Origin: an uncultured Clostridia bacterium
GTDB taxonomy: Bacteria; Bacillota; Clostridia; Christensenellales; CASEPJ01
Assembly: GCA_949289715.1 (NCBI GenBank)
Contig: CASEPJ010000128.1
Location: 1 to 6,959, forward strand
Reading direction: 5' to 3'
DNA: 6,959 bases
Under the pieces are notes generated by a model, which did not search any database, was not told where the DNA came from, and worked only from the letters and a program-made list of their open reading frames with translations. How positions within the stretch are numbered: position 1 is the first letter of the stretch; the number at the start of each line of letters is the position of its first letter. The position numbers and the translations under genes are program-made. Positions 1-6,048 of this stretch are shown here, one piece after another.

Positions 1-74
1 AAACCGTTCCTTTTTTGCATATGTTTTATAATTTTTATTTTTACTGTTTAAATGTATTGAATTTTAATATATGT

Positions 75-1043
75 TTATTTATAAAAGCCTTCTTCACGCC
101 AAATTTTATTCATCATTTCATATCTGTCTAAAGGCATTCCCGTATAAACACAGTTGGAAGTTGCAAAGACATAACCCGTGGGCTTGCTCATTCCTTCTTT
201 TAAAGCTCTTCTTACGTCCGCTGCGGCTTCTTCGTCTGTTCCCGTCTGTAAAAGGCCGCAGTTTACATTGCCCACGAAAGTTACTTTATCGTTATATTTG
301 TTCATACAATCCGTCAAGCTCATTCCGCCTTGCGGGTCTACGGAATGAACGGCATCCGGCTTGCACTGAACGATTTGCTCTAATATAGGGTTTATGTTAC
401 CGTCGGTATGTTTCATAGTGTATAACCCCATGGAGCGATATGCAGCGATTGTCTTTTCTAAACACGGAGCGATGAGTTCACCGAAAATTTCCGGCGTGAA
501 AAACGGATTGACGTTAAAAGCATAATCGGAGCAGAGAGCAAGTCCGTCCAATAAACCTTCGTGTTTGCTTATTTTATAAACCGCTTCTAGCATATTATTC
601 ATATTTTTTTCTTGGTCTTGTTTTAAACCTTCCATATCTTCATATAAACGTACCGAAAAATCCATCATACTGTTGCCGTCGGGTATGGCATAAGTGGGAT
701 CTCCGTGCAACATGATAAAATATTTGCCGTTGTCGAGATTTCTCATTTCTTCCAATACTCTTACGGTGCCTTCAACGTCGCCTGTGTTAAGCTGGGGGAA
801 TATAGCATCGTGGTGATAAATATCGGCTATATCCACATAGCAGTGTGCAATATCCACATAATGCGCTTTATGTTCTTTTTCGCTCATTTGGTTCCATTGA
901 TGATATGAACGGTGAGAGGGGTGTACCTTTCCGATTTTTTCCATAGTCAGGAAAAAAACCATTTCGAAATGGGGTACCAAGCCCTCGATTTTTTGTCTGG
1001 TAAAAGCTTTTATAATTCTGCTTTTTCCTGTTTCGGTTGCCAT
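75..1043 (-). CDS. URO-D superfamily protein (uroporphyrinogen decarboxylase-like, not HemE)
   Basis: This 322-residue protein belongs to the uroporphyrinogen decarboxylase/MtaA-CmuA superfamily. Recognisable parts are an H-T-D-G-N motif at about residues 212-216, a following D-A-V-H-S-V-D-P-Q-G-G-M stretch (231-241), G-N-V-N-C (258-262) with a downstream L-Q-T-G-T-D-E-E segment, and a C-terminal T-S-N-C-V-Y-T-G-M-P block (295-304). The N-terminal P-x-W-x-M-R-Q-A-G-R-Y signature of true HemE is absent, so heme synthesis is unlikely. In MtaA-type methyltransferases zinc is held by H-x-C plus a distant Cys; here the first pair reads H212-T-D214 and a Cys is present at 298, so a corrinoid-linked methyltransferase role is possible but not shown. 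The ATG at 1043 is supported by GGAGGT (1049-1054, minus strand) five bases upstream. There is no signal peptide, so it should be cytosolic. It follows the GxGYxYP-like gene by 143 bases and has its own promoter. Homologues often sit in sugar-catabolic loci with no known function. Superfamily call is firm, function is open. Confidence 0.8.
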   Translation of the reverse strand: MATETGKSRIIKAFTRQKIEGLVPHFEMVFFLTMEKIGKVHPSHRSYHQWNQMSEKEHKAHYVDIAHCYVDIADIYHHDAIFPQLNTGDVEGTVRVLEEMRNLDNGKYFIMLHGDPTYAIPDGNSMMDFSVRLYEDMEGLKQDQEKNMNNMLEAVYKISKHEGLLDGLALCSDYAFNVNPFFTPEIFGELIAPCLEKTIAAYRSMGLYTMKHTDGNINPILEQIVQCKPDAVHSVDPQGGMSLTDCMNKYNDKVTFVGNVNCGLLQTGTDEEAAADVRRALKEGMSKPTGYVFATSNCVYTGMPLDRYEMMNKIWREEGFYK

Positions 1044-1071
1044 ACATTACCTCCGATAATAATTTTATTTT

Positions 1072-1100
1072 ATTATAACATATCGTTTGATTTTTATCAT
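1072..1100 (-). promoter_or_regulatory. Extended -10 promoter of the URO-D-like gene
   Basis: Read on the minus strand, TGTTATAAT (1072-1080) gives a perfect -10 hexamer with the TGn extension. ATGATA (1095-1100) lies 17 bases upstream and matches four of six bases of TTGACA. Initiation would fall near 1065, leaving a leader of about 20 bases that contains the GGAGGT ribosome binding site. The URO-D-like gene can therefore be expressed separately from the gene upstream. Sequence match only; not proven. Confidence 0.6.
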
Positions 1101-1150
1101 AAAATAATATTGCTTCAAACGGTAAAATTTTGTTTTTTTTAATTTTTATT

Positions 1151-1189
1151 TAAAATATAATTAATTAGTTAAATTAAAATTATATTTTA
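1151..1189. repeat. A/T-only perfect inverted repeat over the end of the GxGYxYP-like gene
   Basis: TAAAATATAATT (1151-1162) and AATTATATTTTA (1178-1189) are perfect reverse complements, 12 base pairs around a 15-base loop. The right arm contains the stop codon of the minus-strand gene. It could protect or end that transcript, but the stem has no G or C, and what follows it on the minus strand is A-rich rather than a run of T, so it is not a standard intrinsic terminator. In so AT-rich a spacer part of it may be chance. Confidence 0.4.
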
Positions 1190-2917
1190 TTTATCTTTTT
1201 TTATTTCTAATCTTGTTCTCGTTATTAATTTTTTTACCCCTTCGAAAAACGAATACGGGTCGCAAATTTTAATATCCGGATGTTTTGAAGTTAGAATATC
1301 GAAAGCCTTGTTGATAACATCGGGGTGGACGAGTACGCCTCTAACGGCAAAAAAGTTTTCTTCTATATTGTCTTTATTATAAATTTTTTCTTCAATTTTT
1401 TCGGCTATCCATTCAGGAGTGGAGGGTGGATCTCCGTAATAACAGCACATTGATACAACAGGCATACCTTTATATACAAAAGGATATATGTTAATATTAT
1501 TTTGAATAACGCCGCCTTTTGAAAATTCAAGATACATATCCAAAGTTCCTTCGGTTAAAGGTACATCGCCGTTAAGTAAAAATCCCGTCATGTCGGTATC
1601 GTAAAGAGAATAGTATTTTTTATTGTGTTCAATAAATGCTTTGTCTGCCGAAGGCAGGTCGGAGTGTTTTCTGGGGGACAGTACCAAAGTCGGATTTAAA
1701 TAACCGGCACAGGAATCTCCGGGAATGATATAATCGTTTTCGGTAAGCCTTTCAAACATAAAATTAAATGCTTGAGGCACTCTGTCGCTGAGATTGGGAT
1801 TGAATGCCCACATTAAAGGATATTTTCCTCTGGAATTTTTTTCACCAAAAAATACGGGAATCGTCCTGTTAAACCAGGCAGCGCTGTCGTAATCCCCCAT
1901 ATAATAAAGCAGATATTTGTCCTCTTTATTAAAATTTTTTATCCGCATTGTTTTATTATTTTTATATTTATTTTTCTTTATAAAACGGTAAAAAGAAGCG
2001 TTAGACAAATCGCCCAAACCTACGGCATCGGCATCTAAATAAGCATTGTAAGCGGAAAGAATTTCGCCGTATCTCCATTCACCCGCAACTTCGCCGTGTT
2101 TGCTTTTATTTTTATGCACGGTATATTTGACATGCCAAGGCACAAAACCCGCTACCGATTTGAAAGAGTCGGGGGTATAAAGTTCTTTTAAAATTGTGGT
2201 TAACGTTTTATAGTCGCACCCCATGGGTTGGGTAGGGTCGTCGCAGGGGACTTCGTCTTCCCAGGGGGAGAGGTCAAACACAAAAGAAGAATTTGCTACC
2301 ATATAATCGAGATTGGGTAAGTTCATTTGAAAAGTAGTGGTATATTCTCCGTTAATTATAGGGTAAGGGTCGGGATAATATCCCATAATGCTTTTTGAGA
2401 CAGAATCTTTAAATTGATTTAACATCCATAAATATACATCGCATTTTTTGCTTTTTGAGGAATTAATGTCGCTGTCGGGAATTTTTCCTTCGCCTGTAAA
2501 TTTATTTCTTAAATCATATTTAATTTTTACGCCCGATTTTATCAACGAGTCAAATAATTCCCCTTTTCTTACGGGCAAATAATTTTTTATGCCGCACATC
2601 GTTACTGCCGCATTGAAAGTTGCGGGAACATTTTCGTCCCAAACGCAGAGACCGAAATTATTTATATCTAATGAAAATTCACTTAAAAAATCTTGAAGTG
2701 TATTGATAACTTTTGCGTCTTTTTTTATTGTACCGTCATTTTGTAATTCTTTTAACCAAAAATTGTCTGTCTTTTCTTTGCAAATTATAAATATTTGTGG
2801 TTTTAGTTTATTTTTTATTCCCTGAAAACAGGAGATGAAACTTAATGTATCGTATTCGTTTGCAAGATTCATGTCTTGGGTTATTTTGACGGTGTCTATA
2901 ATGTAAAATTTTTCCAT
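1187..2917 (-). CDS. GxGYxYP-related putative glycoside hydrolase family protein
   Basis: This 576-residue protein resembles the GxGYxYP family, which is annotated as putative glycoside hydrolase with no established reaction. The best-kept part is the middle to C-terminal half: G-D-Y-D-S-A-A-W at 341-348, G-K-Y-P-L-M-W-A-F-N-P-N-L-S-D-R-V-P at about 364-381, and P-G-D-S-C-A-G-Y-L-N-P at 399-409. The last corresponds to the name-giving motif but departs from it (Cys for the first Gly, Asn for the second Tyr). The N-terminal 150 residues look like a separate alpha/beta region. There is no signal peptide or membrane segment, so it should be cytosolic. The ATG at 2917 has a strong AAGGAG (2924-2929, minus strand) six bases upstream. 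It is transcribed divergently from the GH2 gene and precedes the URO-D-like gene, which suggests carbohydrate metabolism. Assignment comes from recalled motif patterns, without a profile search; activity and catalytic residues are unknown. Confidence 0.6.
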   Translation of the reverse strand: MEKFYIIDTVKITQDMNLANEYDTLSFISCFQGIKNKLKPQIFIICKEKTDNFWLKELQNDGTIKKDAKVINTLQDFLSEFSLDINNFGLCVWDENVPATFNAAVTMCGIKNYLPVRKGELFDSLIKSGVKIKYDLRNKFTGEGKIPDSDINSSKSKKCDVYLWMLNQFKDSVSKSIMGYYPDPYPIINGEYTTTFQMNLPNLDYMVANSSFVFDLSPWEDEVPCDDPTQPMGCDYKTLTTILKELYTPDSFKSVAGFVPWHVKYTVHKNKSKHGEVAGEWRYGEILSAYNAYLDADAVGLGDLSNASFYRFIKKNKYKNNKTMRIKNFNKEDKYLLYYMGDYDSAAWFNRTIPVFFGEKNSRGKYPLMWAFNPNLSDRVPQAFNFMFERLTENDYIIPGDSCAGYLNPTLVLSPRKHSDLPSADKAFIEHNKKYYSLYDTDMTGFLLNGDVPLTEGTLDMYLEFSKGGVIQNNINIYPFVYKGMPVVSMCCYYGDPPSTPEWIAEKIEEKIYNKDNIEENFFAVRGVLVHPDVINKAFDILTSKHPDIKICDPYSFFEGVKKLITRTRLEIKKDK

Positions 2918-2981
2918 AATTTTCTCCTTTTTGTTCTTTGACTTTTATCGGCTTTTATGCCTGAGTGTTCTTTTTTAGTTT

Positions 2982-3011
2982 AACATAAAATTTATATGTG
3001 TGCAATATCAA
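2982..3011 (-). promoter_or_regulatory. Possible leftward promoter for the GxGYxYP-like gene
   Basis: On the minus strand TTGATA (3006-3011) matches five of six bases of the -35 consensus, and TATGTT (2982-2987) matches four of six of the -10 with an 18-base spacer. Initiation near 2975 would leave a leader of about 58 bases. A copy of the TCAATTTTAA decamer (3008-3017) overlaps the -35. The -10 is weak. A perfect minus-strand TATAAT also lies at 3153-3158 but has a poor -35. Confidence 0.35.
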
Positions 3012-3405
3012 TTTTAATATTTTTTTATTTTTTTAACAGATAAATTATTTTTATAAATTTCAATTTTAAACGAAAAAATAAAAATTCAAAAAAACATTAA
3101 TTTTTAATCAATTTTGTTTAAGAAATTTTATGAGTTTTTGATTGAAAATTGCATTATAGTTTGACAGTTAATAAAATTTGTGAAAATAAAAATTATATCG
3201 ATTTTAACTGCAAAATAAATCGATAATATTTTATTTCTCCTTTAGAAAAAATTTATAAATTTTATAGTATTTATTAAAATTTAATGGTTTTTAAAAAAAA
3301 TAAAATCGATAATTTATTTGTATTTAAACTGATAATTTATTTCTACTTTAATAAACAAAAAAGCATCACAATTATTTACTAAACATTTTTTCTGTTCGAT
3401 TTTAA
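3008..3405. repeat. Recurring TC(A/G)ATTTTAA decamer, possible operator set
   Basis: The decamer occurs as TCAATTTTAA at 3008-3017 and 3060-3069, and as TCGATTTTAA at 3198-3207 and 3396-3405, all on the plus strand. Near-copies are TCAATTTTG at 3108-3116, TCGATTTTA on the minus strand at 3301-3309, and a further minus-strand variant at 3213-3224. Several are preceded by TAT or TT. The sites flank both promoters, which would suit a regulator of the divergent genes. No known regulator motif was recognised, and the AT-rich background inflates such matches. Confidence 0.35.
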
Positions 3406-3434
3406 ATAAATACAAAAAATCATTAAAAAAATAT

Positions 3435-3463
3435 TTGTTATTTAATTTAATAAATTGTATAAT
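3435..3463 (+). promoter_or_regulatory. Promoter of the GH2 gene
   Basis: TTGTTA (3435-3440) and a perfect TATAAT (3458-3463) are separated by 17 bases, the ideal spacing for the housekeeping sigma factor. Initiation would be near 3470, giving a leader of about 38 bases up to the start codon at 3508. A TCGATTTTAA copy lies about 30 bases upstream of the -35, in a position where an activator or repressor could bind. Confidence 0.65.
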
Positions 3464-3507
3464 AAAAAAAACTTGTTTTTTATATATTTTGATAAGGAGA
3501 AATTATT

Positions 3508-5778
3508 ATGAAACAGGAACTCAAAAAATGGAAACTTGCCGGATACTATCCGTATTGCCCGATTTTCGGAACAAGTTGGGAAACCGGAGTTCACTTAAGC
3601 GGTATTTACGATGAGGTGGATGCCGAAGTTCCGGGGGGCGTCCATGCCGACTTATACAGGGCGGGGCTGATAGAAGATCCGTATAAGGATATGAATTCGC
3701 TTAAAGCGGAATGGATAGAAAACCGTTGGTGGGTTTATTATACTCAATTCGAAAGGCAGGAGACCGATTTTGAAAAAGCCGAATTGGTGTTTATGGGAAT
3801 AGACTATAAAGCGCAAATATTTTTAAACAACGAAAAAATTGCGGATGCGGAAGGAATGTACGTTCCCGTTAAACTCGATATTACAAAAAAATTAAAAAAA
3901 GGCATAAACGCAATTACCGTGATATTTGAAAATCCTCCTCAGGAAATGGGGCAGATAGGTTATACCTCAATGACGCATACTCAAAAGGCCAGATTTAATT
4001 ATAAATGGGATTTTTCTACTCGCATGGTAAACATAGGGTTGTATTTGCCGGTTTATATCGAATACAGTAATAGTGCAAAAATCGAAAATTTCCGATTTGA
4101 AACATTATTCCCCGCAGAAAAAGGAAAAGCGTTATTGGATATGGAAATTTCCGGTGCCGAAAAAGATTGCTTTGCTGTTTGCCGCATTGCCGGAAAAACT
4201 TATAAAAGCGATATATCAAACGGTAACGCCCATTTTGAAATAAAAATTGAAAATGCAAAATTATGGTGGCCTAACGGTTACGGGAAACAGAATCTCTACG
4301 ATTTGGAAATGGAGGTTATAAAAAACGAAACGGTTTCTCATGGTATGACGGCAAAAGTCGGTTTGAAAACCGTAAAATTGGAAAGAAACGAGAATACTCT
4401 GAATTGTATATATAATTATACTTTTGTAATTAACGGTAAAAAAATTTATTGCAAGGGATTGAATCTTACTCCTTTGGATCTGCTTTATGGAACCGTTACG
4501 AGAAAACGTTATGAAAATCTTTTAAAATTGGTTAAAAAGGCAAACGTGAACATTGTTCGAGTATGGGGTGGCGGACTTATAGAAAGCGAAGATTTTTACG
4601 ATTTATGCGATCGATTAGGTATTATGGTATGGCAGGAGTTTATTCAGTCTTCTTCCGGCATAAACAACGTTCCGAGTAAAATTCCCGAATTTTTGAAATT
4701 GGCAGAACGAACCGCCGAATTTGCAACCAAAACCAGAAGAAATCATGTATCGTTAACCGTTTTTGCAGGAGGCAATGAGTTGTCGTCGGAGAATAATCGA
4801 ATTATCGAAGGACAATCCTTTGAAGTAGGGGTGGATTTCGACGATAAAAACATAGAAATGTTATATAATGTTGTGCAAAAAAATTGTCCTTTTATTCCCA
4901 TGCTGCCATCTTCCCCCAGCGGCGATAATAGATTTTTAAATATCGGCCTGAAAGGTCATAATCACGACGTTCACGGTCCTTGGAAATACAGCGGAGTTGT
5001 AAATCATTATACCGAAGTCAATAATTCCGACAGCCTTTTCCATTCGGAATTCGGCTGCGACGCAATGAGTTCGGTTTCTTCTTTGAAAAAATTTTTATCG
5101 CCTAAAAATCTAAATATGTCTACTGTAACGGAAAATCCCGTTTGGAAACATCACGGAGAATGGTGGGATACGGGAATATACAGAGATTTTGCATTGTTCG
5201 GTAAGCCGGCAGATTTAAACGATTATTGCGAAATAAGTCAGTTTATGCAAGCAGAATCTTTGCGCTATACTTTAGAGGGAAACAGAAGAAGAGCTTTTAA
5301 CAACAGCGGGTCGATTATATGGGCGGGCAACGAGCCTTATCCTAACGTATTTAATACTTCGGTAATTGATTATTATAATACTCCTAAAAAATCTTATAAG
5401 GCAGTTACAAGAGCATTCGCAAAAATCAATCCTTCTATAAAATACGATAAACTTTTGTGGAATTGCGGAGAAGATTTAACGTTTGAAGTATATGCTACAA
5501 ATGACGATAAAGTTACGAATATAGAAATAGAATGTGAAATATATGCGGACGATTCGCTTTTGGAAAAAAGGAATTTTTCTGTAGAATGCGGAAACGGTCT
5601 TTCTGCATCTGCAGGAAAAATTTCGCTTAAAGTTCCTGAAGCTTTGGGCATAACCGTTTGTTTAAAAGCTCGTGCATTCAATAAAGTTTACGAAAATGCG
5701 GTTTATTTCCTTATTAAACAGAAAGACGGATATGCTTCCATACAAGGAGTTAAAAATTTCAATAAAAAATATCTTTAA
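3508..5778 (+). CDS. Glycoside hydrolase family 2, beta-mannosidase-like
   Basis: This 756-residue enzyme probably removes terminal beta-linked sugars, most likely beta-mannose or a related residue, from imported oligosaccharides. It shows the full GH2 layout: a sugar-binding jelly-roll domain (about 1-190, with V-P-G-G-V-H-A-D-L at 41-49 and paired Trp at 74-75), an immunoglobulin-like domain (about 190-305, W-W-P-N-G-Y-G at 253-259), a TIM barrel (about 305-640) and a C-terminal beta domain. In the barrel are R-V-W-G-G-G (351-356), W-Q-E-F (375-378), G-G-N-E-L with likely acid/base Glu424, D-V-H-G-P-W (487-492) and H-S-E-F-G with likely nucleophile Glu514, so it should be active. There is no signal peptide, so it is cytosolic. 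The ATG is backed by AAGGAG (3494-3499) eight bases upstream and a good promoter. It is read divergently from the GxGYxYP-like gene. Family is secure; the exact sugar is inferred, and a different beta-glycosidase specificity within this GGNEL-type group is possible. Confidence 0.88.
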   Translation: MKQELKKWKLAGYYPYCPIFGTSWETGVHLSGIYDEVDAEVPGGVHADLYRAGLIEDPYKDMNSLKAEWIENRWWVYYTQFERQETDFEKAELVFMGIDYKAQIFLNNEKIADAEGMYVPVKLDITKKLKKGINAITVIFENPPQEMGQIGYTSMTHTQKARFNYKWDFSTRMVNIGLYLPVYIEYSNSAKIENFRFETLFPAEKGKALLDMEISGAEKDCFAVCRIAGKTYKSDISNGNAHFEIKIENAKLWWPNGYGKQNLYDLEMEVIKNETVSHGMTAKVGLKTVKLERNENTLNCIYNYTFVINGKKIYCKGLNLTPLDLLYGTVTRKRYENLLKLVKKANVNIVRVWGGGLIESEDFYDLCDRLGIMVWQEFIQSSSGINNVPSKIPEFLKLAERTAEFATKTRRNHVSLTVFAGGNELSSENNRIIEGQSFEVGVDFDDKNIEMLYNVVQKNCPFIPMLPSSPSGDNRFLNIGLKGHNHDVHGPWKYSGVVNHYTEVNNSDSLFHSEFGCDAMSSVSSLKKFLSPKNLNMSTVTENPVWKHHGEWWDTGIYRDFALFGKPADLNDYCEISQFMQAESLRYTLEGNRRRAFNNSGSIIWAGNEPYPNVFNTSVIDYYNTPKKSYKAVTRAFAKINPSIKYDKLLWNCGEDLTFEVYATNDDKVTNIEIECEIYADDSLLEKRNFSVECGNGLSASAGKISLKVPEALGITVCLKARAFNKVYENAVYFLIKQKDGYASIQGVKNFNKKYL

Positions 5779-5809
5779 TCGTTTGGGAGAATTGAACTTA
5801 TAAACGTTT

Positions 5810-5830
5810 ATTTATTTAGCTTAAATAAAT
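5810..5830 (+). repeat. Small A/T stem-loop after the GH2 gene
   Basis: ATTTATTTA (5810-5818) and TAAATAAAT (5822-5830) form a nine-pair stem with a three-base loop, 32 bases after the GH2 stop codon. It could slow or help end transcription, but the stem has no G-C pairs and is followed by CGGCT rather than a run of T. I see no better terminator before prmA. Confidence 0.25.
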
Positions 5831-5971
5831 CGGCTATAAAATTTATATCAATTGTTAAATTTTATATTGATTTATCGAAAAATTAATATTGCTTAAAATT
5901 CAAAGTAATTTATAATACCTAAAAATTTAAATTATTTATTTAATATAAATTATTTAATTGATTTATGCAAA

Positions 5972-6000
5972 TTATTAACTATTTTTAATTGTTATATAAT
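5972..6000 (+). promoter_or_regulatory. Possible promoter of prmA
   Basis: A perfect TATAAT lies at 5995-6000, with a weak TTATTA (5972-5977) 17 bases upstream. Initiation would fall near 6007, about 40 bases before the prmA start. The -10 overlaps the left end of the palindrome at 5997-6031. The -35 is poor, so the assignment rests mainly on the -10. Confidence 0.4.
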
Positions 6001-6031
6001 CGGGTGTTCGAATTTTTTGAACGCCCGATTA
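5997..6031 (+). promoter_or_regulatory. GC-containing palindrome before prmA, operator or leader hairpin
   Basis: TAATCGGGTGTTC (5997-6009) pairs with GAACGCCCGATTA (6019-6031) over 13 positions with one G-T wobble, around the nine-base loop GAATTTTTT. It stands out in a spacer that is otherwise almost only A and T. No T run follows on either strand, so it is not an ordinary intrinsic terminator. Its left arm overlaps the putative -10 of prmA and its right arm ends nine bases before the GGAG ribosome binding site. It may be a DNA operator, or a leader hairpin if transcription starts farther upstream. Confidence 0.55.
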
Positions 6032-6048
6032 GGATAAACGGAGTATTT

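Larger units (their letters stand above)
2918..3507. other. Divergent AT-rich control region without genes
   Basis: This 590-base stretch separates the minus-strand GxGYxYP-like gene from the plus-strand GH2 gene. I see no credible coding sequence: reading frames are short, lack ribosome binding sites and are made of low-complexity A/T. It holds a good rightward promoter next to the GH2 gene, a weaker leftward promoter near 2982-3011, several copies of TC(A/G)ATTTTAA, and three ATCGAT palindromes (3197-3202, 3219-3224, 3305-3310). An isolated perfect TTGACA at 3161-3166 has no convincing -10 partner. It is long for a simple two-promoter spacer, which fits a shared regulatory region. Confidence 0.7.

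Noticed and set aside
71..388. 105-residue plus-strand reading frame
   Set aside because: It lies opposite the URO-D-like gene, has no ribosome binding site and its composition looks like an antisense shadow.
75..1043. HemE (heme pathway) identity for the URO-D-like protein
   Set aside because: The N-terminal Arg-rich substrate-binding signature of HemE is missing, and the gene is near glycosidase-like genes rather than heme genes.
705..1142. Two short plus-strand reading frames (705-908 and 912-1142)
   Set aside because: Both lie mostly antisense to the URO-D-like gene, and the second runs into the promoter gap. No family resemblance or ribosome binding site.
3161..3190. Promoter based on the perfect TTGACA at 3161-3166
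   Set aside because: No acceptable -10 hexamer lies 16-18 bases downstream, and a better promoter sits next to the GH2 gene.
2918..3507. CRISPR array, riboswitch or small RNA in the long intergenic region
   Set aside because: There are no regularly spaced repeats with unique spacers, and no GC-containing stems of the kind structured RNAs need; the repeats are short, irregular and AT-rich.
4016..4258. 80-residue minus-strand reading frame
   Set aside because: Lies inside the well-supported GH2 gene on the opposite strand; no recognisable features.
5394..5681. 95-residue minus-strand reading frame
   Set aside because: Antisense to the C-terminal domain of the GH2 enzyme, without a ribosome binding site or recognisable motif.
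5997..6031. Intrinsic terminator for the GH2 transcript
   Set aside because: The stem is good, but no T run follows it on the plus strand (GGATAAACGG follows), and it overlaps the prmA -10.
5997..6031. CIRCE/HrcA operator
   Set aside because: Spacing of nine bases fits, but the arms do not resemble the TTAGCACTC/GAGTGCTAA consensus.
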